From: Bovifimicola sp964595785
GTDB taxonomy: Bacteria; Bacillota; Clostridia; Lachnospirales; Lachnospiraceae
DNA: 23,964 nt
Direction: 5' to 3'
NCBI GenBank assembly: GCA_964595785.1
Contig: CAZQRO010000026.1
Location: forward strand, 1 to 23,964
Shown here one piece after another: positions 13,761 through 21,553 of this stretch. Below the pieces are notes generated by a model. That model ran no database searches. It saw only the letters and a program-made list of their open reading frames with translations, and had not been told where the DNA came from. The first letter of the stretch is position 1, and each line of letters begins with the position of its first letter. The position numbers were made by a program, and so were the translations under genes.

Positions 13761-15878
13761 TTAAACTTCAAATATTAAATCTCCATATGAAGGCATTGGC
13801 CATAACTCTTTATCAACTATCATTTCAAGTTTATCAACAGGTGTTCTTAATTCTGCCATTGTTTCCTTAACAACATCTTTAAAGTATTCAGCCTGCTCTT
13901 TGCCCTCTTTTTTTGCTGCTGCTTCTACAACAACATCTTGAAGTTTTGCAAGTGCTACCTTTGTATCTGAAAGTAATGCTGATGTCTCTACTAATAATTC
14001 TGTCTGAACACTTACATCTGCATCTGCACAAGCCGCCTTAACTGCATTGATAGAAGCTGAAAGTTCTGTAGCCGCCTTTATTACAGCCGGAATAATCTGT
14101 TTGCCGGTTATATCCATCATCGTCTTTGCTTCAATATTAATCGCCTTAGCATATGCTTCATACTGAACCTCTGCACGAGATTCTAACTCTGCCTTTGTAA
14201 ATACACCAAATTTTTCAAATAAAGCAACTGCTTTATCTGTTGTAAGTGCAGGAATAGCATCAACCATAGTCTTTATGTTAGGCAATCCTCTTCTTTCTGC
14301 TTCGTCAAGCCATGCATCTACATAAGCATTTCCGTTAAATACGATTCTCTGGTGTTCTGTAGCAAGTTTCTTTATAATATCATGTACAGCCAAATCAAAA
14401 TCATCTGCTTTCTCAAGTTCATTTGCTATATTACAGAAAGCTTCAGCAACAATTGTATTAAGTACAACATTAGGACTTGCAACTGAATCTGATGAACCAA
14501 GGGCGCGGAATTCAAACTTATTACCTGTAAATGCAAATGGTGAAGTTCTGTTTCTGTCTGTAGCATCTTTCTTCAAATCAGGAAGAGTACTTACACCTGT
14601 CATTAACTTACCGGCTTTTAAACTGCTTGTTGCATCTCCCGTGCTGATTAACTGATTAAGTACATCGCCTAACTGGTCACCCAGGAACATTGAAATGATT
14701 GCAGGAGGTGCTTCATTGGCTCCCAATCTGTGGTCATTTCCCGGATTAGCTGCTGACTCACGAAGTAAATCTGCATGCTTATCAACTGCTGACATAATAG
14801 CTGTCAGTACGAGTAAGAACTGTTTGTTCTCATGTGGTGTCTTACCGGGATCTAACATATTGATTCCATCATCTGTTGTGATTGACCAGTTATTATGTTT
14901 ACCTGAACCACTAACACCTGCAAACGGCTTTTCATGCAGAAGACAAACCATACCATGACGTCCTGCGACTTTCTTCATTGTCTCCATTGTCATCTGGTTA
15001 TGATCAACTGCTATGTTGCACTGTGCATATATAGGAGCTAACTCATGCTGTGCAGGAGCAACTTCATTATGCTGTGTCTTAGCTGAAATTCCAAGCTTCC
15101 ATAATTCTTCATTTAAATCCTTCATAAAAGCTCCGATTCTTTCACGGATGCTTCCGAAATAATGATCATCTAATTCCTGACCCTTTGGTGGCATTGCTCC
15201 AAATAATGTACGACCCGTAAATATAAGGTCTTTTCTCTTTAAATATTTCTCTCTGTCAACTAAGAAGTATTCCTGTTCCGGACCTACCGAAGGCGTTACT
15301 CTCTTAGATGTGTTATTTCCAAATAATTTTAATATACGAAGTGCCTGTGTATTAATTGCTTCCATAGAGCGAAGTAATGGGGTCTTCTTATCAAGTGCCT
15401 CGCCTGTATATGAACAAAATGCTGTTGGTATACAAAGAATTGCTCCGGTTGCATCTCTCTTAACAAATGCCGGTGATGTACAATCCCATGCTGTATATCC
15501 TCTTGCTTCAAATGTTGCTCTAAGTCCTCCCGACGGGAATGAAGATGCATCAGGTTCACCTTTTATCAACTCTTTACCTGAAAATTCCATTAAAATCTTT
15601 CCATTTGTATTAGGTGCTGATATAAATGAATCATGTTTCTCGGCTGTAACACCTGTCAACGGCTGAAACCAATGCGTATAATGTGTAGCGCCTTTTTCAA
15701 TTGCCCAATCTTTCATTGCATTTGCTACAACATCAGCTACGACTGAGCTTAATTCTGCTCCTTCATCGATAGTTTTTCTTAATTCTTCATAAATTTTCTT
15801 TGGCAAACACTCTTTCATAACTGTGTCATTGAAAACGTCTTCGCCAAAAATTTTTGATACATTCAAAGTTTCACTCAT
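13761..15878 (-). CDS. glnN: Glutamine synthetase type III
   Basis: 705 aa, the usual GSIII length (about 700) and far longer than GSI. It makes glutamine from glutamate, ammonia and ATP in the cytoplasm. GSIII blocks are clear: THWFQPLTGVTAEKHDSF, FSGKELIKGEPDASSFPSGG (the type III signature), GPEQEYFLVDREKY (metal-binding Glu residues), HNEVAPAQHELAPIYAQCN, and GVSGSGKHNNWSI near residue 325. The C-terminal helical domain (SINAVKAACADADVSVQTEL onward) is also type III specific. The ATG is preceded by AAAGGA at long spacing (about 11 nt). It is a single-gene unit with its own terminator. Upstream lies a leader with a terminator and a competing hairpin, suggesting nitrogen-dependent antitermination. 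Confidence 0.97.
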   Translation of the reverse strand: MSETLNVSKIFGEDVFNDTVMKECLPKKIYEELRKTIDEGAELSSVVADVVANAMKDWAIEKGATHYTHWFQPLTGVTAEKHDSFISAPNTNGKILMEFSGKELIKGEPDASSFPSGGLRATFEARGYTAWDCTSPAFVKRDATGAILCIPTAFCSYTGEALDKKTPLLRSMEAINTQALRILKLFGNNTSKRVTPSVGPEQEYFLVDREKYLKRKDLIFTGRTLFGAMPPKGQELDDHYFGSIRERIGAFMKDLNEELWKLGISAKTQHNEVAPAQHELAPIYAQCNIAVDHNQMTMETMKKVAGRHGMVCLLHEKPFAGVSGSGKHNNWSITTDDGINMLDPGKTPHENKQFLLVLTAIMSAVDKHADLLRESAANPGNDHRLGANEAPPAIISMFLGDQLGDVLNQLISTGDATSSLKAGKLMTGVSTLPDLKKDATDRNRTSPFAFTGNKFEFRALGSSDSVASPNVVLNTIVAEAFCNIANELEKADDFDLAVHDIIKKLATEHQRIVFNGNAYVDAWLDEAERRGLPNIKTMVDAIPALTTDKAVALFEKFGVFTKAELESRAEVQYEAYAKAINIEAKTMMDITGKQIIPAVIKAATELSASINAVKAACADADVSVQTELLVETSALLSDTKVALAKLQDVVVEAAAKKEGKEQAEYFKDVVKETMAELRTPVDKLEMIVDKELWPMPSYGDLIFEV

Positions 15879-15904
15879 GGTTATACATTCCTTTCATATG
15901 GTTA

Positions 15905-15910
15905 ATTATA
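15905..15910 (-). promoter_or_regulatory. Possible proximal -10 for glnN
   Basis: TATAAT on the minus strand 27 bp before the glnN ATG. No -35 is present at 16-18 bp, so it would need an activator, or it is chance. It would bypass the upstream terminator. Confidence 0.3.
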
Positions 15911-16015
15911 GTATTCTGCCCAAAATATATTTATCGCACATCAGTAATATATTCAGGTATTCAATCACATAAGACTATAAAAACATTTTGCCATTGCTAG
16001 ATGAATTGTTCCTAT

Positions 16016-16046
16016 AAAAAAGGGCGTCCCCCTAACTAGGAACGCC
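16016..16046 (-). terminator. Terminator in the glnN leader / downstream of the sortase gene
   Basis: Minus strand: GGCGTTCC/GGGACGCC stem (8 bp, one T-G), 8-nt loop, C then six Ts. It can end the sortase transcript, but it also lies between the 16102-16130 promoter and glnN. Confidence 0.85.
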
Positions 16047-16091
16047 GTTGTCCTCATAAAATCCATATGTGCGAAATCGTTTACCGATTTC
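16038..16091 (-). promoter_or_regulatory. Candidate ANTAR-type antitermination leader of glnN
   Basis: Two hairpins precede the terminator on the minus strand. The first (16073-16091) is GAAATCG/CGATTTC, 7 perfect bp with loop GTAAA. The second (16038-16054) pairs AGGAC with GTTCCT (one bulged T) around hexaloop AACGGC, which has A at position 1 and G at position 4, the residues conserved in ANTAR-bound RNA loops. Its 3' strand GTTCC is part of the terminator's 5' strand, so the two folds exclude each other. Against this reading: the first hairpin has a five-base loop without the A1/G4 pattern. ANTAR antiterminators are known to control nitrogen genes in other bacteria. Confidence 0.4.
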
Positions 16092-16101
16092 TTATGTGTA
16101 T

Positions 16102-16130
16102 AAAATAACTCATTTACATAAAAAATGCAA
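16102..16130 (-). promoter_or_regulatory. Candidate distal promoter for glnN
   Basis: Minus strand: -35 TTGCAT (16125-16130), 17-bp spacer, weak -10 TATTTT (16102-16107), placed 34 bp beyond the sortase stop. Transcripts would enter the two-hairpin leader and the terminator before reaching glnN. Confidence 0.45.
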
Positions 16131-16163
16131 GCACTTTTTTACATTTATTTGCAAGATAATATG

Positions 16164-17087
16164 CTAAGTTATCTGTTCACCTCTTACCATCTGAACAATA
16201 AATCTTTTGCTTTGGTCCCCTCTTGTACATGTCGAAAGTGTAATTATCTTATCACCGGCATTAACTGAATCAATACCTGTATCATACATTCTTTTGCTTA
16301 TACACAGATTAATGTAATTCTCAAATTCCTCATCACTTGCAAAATTATATGAATATGTGTCACCAATCTCATCTGTTTCATATGTTGCAAATATATGATA
16401 CCTATATCCTTTATCTGCAATATAAATATCAAAGGTCGGATGTTCATTAAAATAAGATTTAGAATTATATTTAATGAGAGAACCAAACATTGAATTATTA
16501 AGCATATCATGACCATATATTATACAATTTCTTGCTTCTAATCCATCATCGACTCTGTAATCAACAAATATTGAACCGGACTTGCTCTCTCTGTGAGCCG
16601 CATTATGTGTTAAATAATATGTATTATCTGTTCCCATAACTATAGGATAACTTATTATATTGTCCTGTTTAATCCAGCCGACAGAATCACTATTCATATT
16701 TAATAAAGCCTGATAGTCATATTTCCATACAACTTCTGCATTTGTATTATTAATCTTATTTCCCATAACATCTGTCTCTTCTTCTCCACCTGATATATCA
16801 GGAATCTCAAACATTTCTTCCATATTCTCATACTCATCATCACTATCTTTATAATCAAAATAAATATTAGTCAATGCATAAGATGAATATGTAAATACGC
16901 ACAAGGCGGCAAGCATTATTACTTTTCTTATTCCTTCTATGATGTAATACTTCTTAGAATGTTTCTTCAATCTGGTCTTAATTCGTTCCCCAATATCCCT
17001 TAAAGACAATTTCTGTCTATCACTTCTGTCCGGATTCTCGAAAATATCTTCTATTAAATCTTCTTCCTGTTTATTATCATTCTGCAT
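16164..17087 (-). CDS. srtB: Class B sortase (SrtB family)
   Basis: 307 aa, membrane-anchored transpeptidase. A basic cytoplasmic stretch (about 24-55), a single membrane helix (55-72) and an acidic linker (80-110) lead to the sortase fold (about 120-305). Catalytic residues are visible: H193 in YGHDM, C287 in TLSTC, R295 in SKRF. The N-terminal helix region WKYDYQALLNMNSDSVGWIK and DNTYYLTHNAAHRESKSGSI are class B features. SrtB enzymes attach NPQTN-like-motif proteins to peptidoglycan; no substrate gene is visible in the window. The ATG follows GAGG by 8 nt and the gene has its own strong promoter. The 46-aa charged N-terminal extension is longer than in the Staphylococcus enzyme. Confidence 0.93.
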   Translation of the reverse strand: MQNDNKQEEDLIEDIFENPDRSDRQKLSLRDIGERIKTRLKKHSKKYYIIEGIRKVIMLAALCVFTYSSYALTNIYFDYKDSDDEYENMEEMFEIPDISGGEEETDVMGNKINNTNAEVVWKYDYQALLNMNSDSVGWIKQDNIISYPIVMGTDNTYYLTHNAAHRESKSGSIFVDYRVDDGLEARNCIIYGHDMLNNSMFGSLIKYNSKSYFNEHPTFDIYIADKGYRYHIFATYETDEIGDTYSYNFASDEEFENYINLCISKRMYDTGIDSVNAGDKIITLSTCTRGDQSKRFIVQMVRGEQIT

Positions 17088-17163
17088 TACTTTACCTCAT
17101 TTCCAAATACAATATAAATTTTATAATTTAGAATTATATAATAAGTAAACTAAACTGTAATAT

Positions 17164-17192
17164 ATTATAGTAAATATATGCAGATTTATCAA
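17164..17192 (-). promoter_or_regulatory. Promoter of the sortase gene
   Basis: Minus strand: -35 TTGATA (17187-17192), 17-bp spacer, -10 TATAAT (17164-17169). The leader is about 70 nt, very AT-rich. Confidence 0.85.
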
Positions 17193-17242
17193 GTTTCTTA
17201 ATGTGAATAATTCGTTAACAAAATAAATCGCGTAACACCAAA

Positions 17243-17287
17243 CAAAAATAGCCTGTTATGAGTAAGCAAGTTTTCTCATAACAGGCT
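17243..17287 (-). terminator. Terminator of purL
   Basis: Minus strand: 13-bp perfect stem AGCCTGTTATGAG/CTCATAACAGGCT, 12-nt loop, then ATTTTTGTTT. It lies 34 bp below the purL stop. Confidence 0.9.
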
Positions 17288-17320
17288 GTTTCTGTTTGTG
17301 ATTCCGCAGATAACACTATT

Positions 17321-20300
17321 TTATTGGAAGTATTTAATTCCCGATTCAAATATCTTCATATCCTGATCACCTATGATGTTCATGGCAACTGACTGACCAC
17401 GTCTCTCTGAATGAGCCATTTTACCGAGGCAGCGTCCGTCAGGACTTGTTATACCTTCGATTGCATAGTACGAACCATTTACGTTCCATTCCTCGTTCAT
17501 TGTAGGAATACCATCTTCATTTACATATTGAGTGGCAACCTGTCCGTTTTCGAAGAGTTTCTTAATCCACTCATCGTTCGCAACAAAACGTCCTTCGCCA
17601 TGTGAAGCCGGATTGACATAAGTCTGACCAAGGTTGGCAAGCTGCAGCCAAGGCGATTTGTTAGATACTACTTTGGTGTAAACCATCTTAGATACATGGC
17701 GGTTAATTGTATTGTATGTCAATGTAGGCGCATTGTCGTCCTGTCCTATAATCTCTCCGTTTGGAACAAGTCCGAGTTTTATAAGTGCCTGGAAACCATT
17801 ACAAATACCAAGAGCAAGACCATCTCTCTCATTCAAGAGTTTAGTAACAGCCTCTTTAATCTTTTCATTTCTAAATGCTGTAGCAAAGAATTTAGCTGAA
17901 CCGTCTGGTTCATCACCGGCACTGAATCCACCCGGGAACATAATAATCTGTGACTGTCCTATTGCATTTTCAAATATATTAACAGAATCTCTTATATCTT
18001 CTGCTGTAAGGTTCTTAAATACCTTAGTTATAACATTTGCTCCGGCTCTCTCAAATGCTTTTGCACTGTCATATTCACAGTTTGTACCAGGAAATACCGG
18101 AATAAATACTGTAGGTTTTGCAATTTTATTCTTGCATACATATATGCTTTCTGTCGAATAAATACCTGTCTCAATTTCAGTCTTATCATCTGATGATTTT
18201 GTAGGGAATACTTTCTCAAGAGTTCCTTCCCATGAGCTAAGAGCTTCTTCCATCGTGATTACCATATCAGCATATACAAATGATGCAGTATCGGTAACTT
18301 CACCTATAATCTTTGCTGATGCCGTAAGTTCTGCAAGTTTTGAAGCATCAATTTCTGCAACAATATTTGCAATGCCCTTGGCAAATATTGTCTTTATATC
18401 TACATCATCATTAATCTTAATACCGAGTTTGTTACCAAATGCCATCTTACTTATAGCGGCTGCTGCACCTTTAGCATCTACTGAGTAAGCAGCCTTAATT
18501 ACACCTTTACTGATTAATGTGTGAATCTCTTCATATAATGCCATTACCTTTTCATATACCGGTAAATCATATTCATCTCTTGCAATTTCAAATAAGGCAA
18601 TCTTATCACCAGATGTCTTAAACTCAGGTGTAATGATATCTTTCTCATTAGCAACATCAATTGCAAATGATACTAATGTCGGAGGTACATCTATCTCATT
18701 AAATGTTCCCGACATACTGTCTTTGCCACCTATTGACGGAAGTCCAAATCCCAACTGTGCATCATAAGCACCAAGCAAAGCAGCAAAAGGCTGGCTCCAT
18801 CTTTCAGGTTCTGAATTCATTCTTCTGAAATATTCCTGAAATGTAAATCTTATCTTCTTATAATCACCGCCTGCTGCCACGATTTTTGCAACAGATTCCG
18901 TAACGGCATATATTGCTGAATGATATGGACTCCAGCTTGATAAATATGGGTCAAAACCATAACTCATCATCGTAACTGTATCACATTTACCCTTTAATAC
19001 AGGAAGTTTTGCAACCATCGCCTGCGTCTCTGTAAGCTGGTAACGACCACCAAACGGCATAAATACTGAACCCGCACCGATTGAACCATCAAATCTCTCC
19101 ACAAGACCTTTCTGGGAGCAGACATTTAAGTCAGCAAGAGTATTAAGCCATGTTGATTTAACATCAGTAATCTCTTCATTTTCAAAGAATTTGTCTGATT
19201 CATCAGGCATGTCTACTTTAACTGCATTTTCCTGATGTGCGCCGTTTGTATCAAGGAATGCACGCTTAAGGTTAACTATTTCTTTGCCTCTCCATTTAAG
19301 AACTAATCTCGGTTCTTCTGTTACTACTGCAACTTCCATAGCCTCTAAATTCTCTTCATTTGCATACTTCATAAATTCTGCAACATCTTCAGGGTCAACT
19401 ACTACAGCCATACGTTCCTGTGACTCTGAAATTGCTATTTCAGTTCCGTCAAGTCCTGCATATTTCTTAGTTACTTTATCAAGATTGATGTCAAGTCCAT
19501 CTGCTAATTCTCCGATTGCTACCGATACACCGCCTGCACCAAAATCATTACATTTCTTAATTAATTTACTAACTTCTTCTCTTCTGAATAATCTCTGAAG
19601 TTTTCTCTCTGTAGGCGCATTACCCTTCTGAACTTCAGCACCACAGGTTTCAATAGAAGCCTCTGTGTGAACCTTAGATGAACCTGTTGCTCCTCCACAG
19701 CCATCACGTCCTGTTCTTCCGCCAAGCAGTATAATGATATCGCCCGGGTCAGAATTCTCACGTTTAACTGCATATCTTGGAGCGGCAGCAATAACTGCAC
19801 CGATTTCCATTCTCTTTGCAACATAATCCGGATGGTATACTTCCTTAACAAGTCCCGTTGCAAGACCAATCTGGTTACCATATGAACTATATCCGTTAGC
19901 AGCACCACGAACTAATTTCTTCTGCGGTAATTTACCTTTTAATGTGTCTTTCATAGATTTTGTAGGGTCTGCAGCACCTGTAACACGCATTGCCTGATAT
20001 ACATAAGTACGTCCTGACAGTGGGTCACGGATTGCTCCGCCAAGACATGTAGCCGCACCACCAAATGGCTCTATCTCTGTCGGGTGATTATGTGTCTCAT
20101 TCTTGAAATTAACAAGCCATTCCTCTGTTATAACACCTTTTCCGTCTTCTTTATCGATTTCAACCGGAACAACAATACTGCATGCATTAATCTCATCAGA
20201 TTCTTCCTGATCAGCAAGTTTGCCTTCCTTCTTAAGTTTTCTCATTGCCATAAGTGCAAGGTCCATAAGGCAGACGAACTTATCATCTCTTCCTTTGAAA

Positions 20301-21094
20301 ATAACATTTCTATCCGCAATATATCTCTCATAAGTCTTAACAATCGGAGCTTTATAATAACTATCTTCAAATTCAACATCTGTTAATTCTGTATTAAATG
20401 TGGTATGACGGCAGTGGTCTGACCAATATGTGTCAAGAACTCTTATTTCTGTCATGGACGGGTCTCTGTCCTCATCATTTTTAAAATAATTTTGAATATG
20501 AAGGAAATCCTTAAATGTCATGGCAAGTCCAAGAGAATCATATAAATCTTTAAGTTTATCCTCTGGCATATCCTTAAATCCGTCAAATATAATTACATCT
20601 GCCGGATCATCAAATAATGTAACTAATGTCTCGGGTTTTTCTAACCCTGTTTCTCTTGAATCCACAGGATTGATTGAAAAAGATTTAATGCTTTCAAATT
20701 CTTCATCTGTAATTTTACCTTCTATTATATAAGTAGTTGCCGACTTAATAACCGGCTCCTCATCTTCCTTTAAAAATTTAACACACTGTACTGCTGAATC
20801 TGCTCTCTGGTCAAACTGTCCCGGGAGAAATTCAACACTGAAAACGCGGTCATTTACTGCATCATATGGAAATGCTTCTTCATATAATGTATCTACCGGA
20901 GGTTCTGAAAATACTGTAACTAACGATTGCTTGTATGTCTCCTCAGATATATCTTCCACATCATATCTTACTAAAACTCTAACACCTGTAACAGTCTTAA
21001 TTCCGAGATAACTTGATATCTCATGCTTAAGTTCCTTAGCCTTAACTGCATAAGGAGCTTTCTTTTCCACATAAACTCTTCTTACTTTGCTCAT
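17321..21094 (-). CDS. purL: Phosphoribosylformylglycinamidine synthase, single-chain clostridial type
   Basis: 1257 aa from the ATG at 21094, which follows GGAGG by 5 nt; a start at 21157 would add 21 unrelated residues. The enzyme converts FGAR, glutamine and ATP to FGAM in purine synthesis. Order: an N-terminal PurS-like domain (about 1-150), two FGAM synthase halves (DTYWSDHCRHTTFNTELTDV near 225, NETHNHPTEIEPFGGAATCL near 330, DFGAGGVSVAIGELADGLDI near 530, SIGGKDSMSG near 805), and a C-terminal glutaminase with FPGTNCEYDSAKAFERAGAN, nucleophile C1098 in GICNGFQAL, and H1228/E1230 in AHSER. So one chain does the work split among PurS, PurL and PurQ in Bacillus. No other pur gene is in the window. 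It is a single-gene unit with its own promoter and terminator. Confidence 0.96.
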   Translation of the reverse strand: MSKVRRVYVEKKAPYAVKAKELKHEISSYLGIKTVTGVRVLVRYDVEDISEETYKQSLVTVFSEPPVDTLYEEAFPYDAVNDRVFSVEFLPGQFDQRADSAVQCVKFLKEDEEPVIKSATTYIIEGKITDEEFESIKSFSINPVDSRETGLEKPETLVTLFDDPADVIIFDGFKDMPEDKLKDLYDSLGLAMTFKDFLHIQNYFKNDEDRDPSMTEIRVLDTYWSDHCRHTTFNTELTDVEFEDSYYKAPIVKTYERYIADRNVIFKGRDDKFVCLMDLALMAMRKLKKEGKLADQEESDEINACSIVVPVEIDKEDGKGVITEEWLVNFKNETHNHPTEIEPFGGAATCLGGAIRDPLSGRTYVYQAMRVTGAADPTKSMKDTLKGKLPQKKLVRGAANGYSSYGNQIGLATGLVKEVYHPDYVAKRMEIGAVIAAAPRYAVKRENSDPGDIIILLGGRTGRDGCGGATGSSKVHTEASIETCGAEVQKGNAPTERKLQRLFRREEVSKLIKKCNDFGAGGVSVAIGELADGLDINLDKVTKKYAGLDGTEIAISESQERMAVVVDPEDVAEFMKYANEENLEAMEVAVVTEEPRLVLKWRGKEIVNLKRAFLDTNGAHQENAVKVDMPDESDKFFENEEITDVKSTWLNTLADLNVCSQKGLVERFDGSIGAGSVFMPFGGRYQLTETQAMVAKLPVLKGKCDTVTMMSYGFDPYLSSWSPYHSAIYAVTESVAKIVAAGGDYKKIRFTFQEYFRRMNSEPERWSQPFAALLGAYDAQLGFGLPSIGGKDSMSGTFNEIDVPPTLVSFAIDVANEKDIITPEFKTSGDKIALFEIARDEYDLPVYEKVMALYEEIHTLISKGVIKAAYSVDAKGAAAAISKMAFGNKLGIKINDDVDIKTIFAKGIANIVAEIDASKLAELTASAKIIGEVTDTASFVYADMVITMEEALSSWEGTLEKVFPTKSSDDKTEIETGIYSTESIYVCKNKIAKPTVFIPVFPGTNCEYDSAKAFERAGANVITKVFKNLTAEDIRDSVNIFENAIGQSQIIMFPGGFSAGDEPDGSAKFFATAFRNEKIKEAVTKLLNERDGLALGICNGFQALIKLGLVPNGEIIGQDDNAPTLTYNTINRHVSKMVYTKVVSNKSPWLQLANLGQTYVNPASHGEGRFVANDEWIKKLFENGQVATQYVNEDGIPTMNEEWNVNGSYYAIEGITSPDGRCLGKMAHSERRGQSVAMNIIGDQDMKIFESGIKYFQ

Positions 21095-21156
21095 AGGTAC
21101 CTCCATATATTTTACATATAGCCAGTAATATTTCTGACTTAACCAATAATAATGCA

Positions 21157-21185
21157 AGTTTACAATAACATCAACTTGTTGTCAA
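21157..21185 (-). promoter_or_regulatory. Promoter of purL
   Basis: Minus strand: perfect -35 TTGACA (21180-21185), 17-bp spacer, -10 TAAACT (21157-21162). The leader of about 55 nt is too short for a purine riboswitch, and none is seen. Confidence 0.6.
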
Positions 21186-21217
21186 ACGTATTCCATATTT
21201 TTGTTAAACAAATTAAT

Positions 21218-21514
21218 GATGTCAGGGGCAAATAGTATAAATTATGTTTATATTCATCATATTGTGGGGGGAGATTCATCTTACTGTGCTATGATAATAA
21301 AATTTTCTAAGTATCTGATTAAGTTTTAATATTTATGACGCAACCGCACCAAATCCGCTATCCATAGCGGTTGGTGCTTGATTTGACATCGTGTCAAATC
21401 ATTGCTGAATATACATCATATACTAAGAAAATCTAATTATCTTCGCAATGCAGGATTCATTCTCCTCCGCAATATGATGAATAGTATCGTAAATATATAT
21501 TTGCCCCTGACATC
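21218..21514. mobile_element. MITE-like 297-bp palindromic element with 5-bp target duplication
   Basis: Long imperfect inverted repeats: left arm about 21218-21319, right arm about 21415-21514. The outermost 17 bases, GATGTCAGGGGCAAATA, are identical in both arms, and long matching blocks continue inward (TATTCATCATATTG, then ATTTTCT-AGTAT-TGAT with single differences). The centre has two strong hairpins: 21346-21377 (GCACCAA/TTGGTGC plus CCGCTAT/ATAGCGG) and 21379-21401 (TGATTTGACA-TCG-TGTCAAATCA, 10 perfect bp). TTAAT directly flanks both ends (21213-21217 and 21515-21519), as expected for a target duplication. There is no coding capacity. Family unknown; it could also be a transcribed structured RNA. 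It lies between the helicase gene and purL. Confidence 0.75.
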
Positions 21515-21553
21515 TTAATTATTTAAGTAACAAAACTATTATTGAGCGTTGCA

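Larger units (their letters stand above)
21095..21553. other. 459-bp gap between helicase gene and purL
   Basis: Contains the purL leader and promoter (to 21185), a short AT-rich stretch, the palindromic element (21218-21514) with its flanking TTAAT copies, and 34 bp below the helicase stop codon. No separate intrinsic terminator for the helicase gene is visible apart from hairpins of the element, which lack T-tracts. Confidence 0.7.

Noticed and set aside
15329..15666. Frames on both strands inside glnN, and similar ones inside purL, the ABC genes and the helicase gene
   Set aside because: They are out-of-frame shadows of well-supported genes and have no start signals or families of their own.
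16024..16067. 33-codon minus-strand frame beginning MDFMRTTAFLV across the glnN leader terminator
   Set aside because: It has no ribosome site and is fully explained by the hairpin sequence it runs through.
21095..21180. Riboswitch in the purL leader
   Set aside because: The leader after the best promoter is only about 55 nt, with no purine or PRPP aptamer pairing or conserved loops recognised.
21218..21514. Retron, CRISPR or self-splicing intron origin of the structured element
   Set aside because: There is no reverse transcriptase or Cas operon in the window, no spaced direct repeats, and no intron core motifs; flanking 5-bp duplications fit transposition better.
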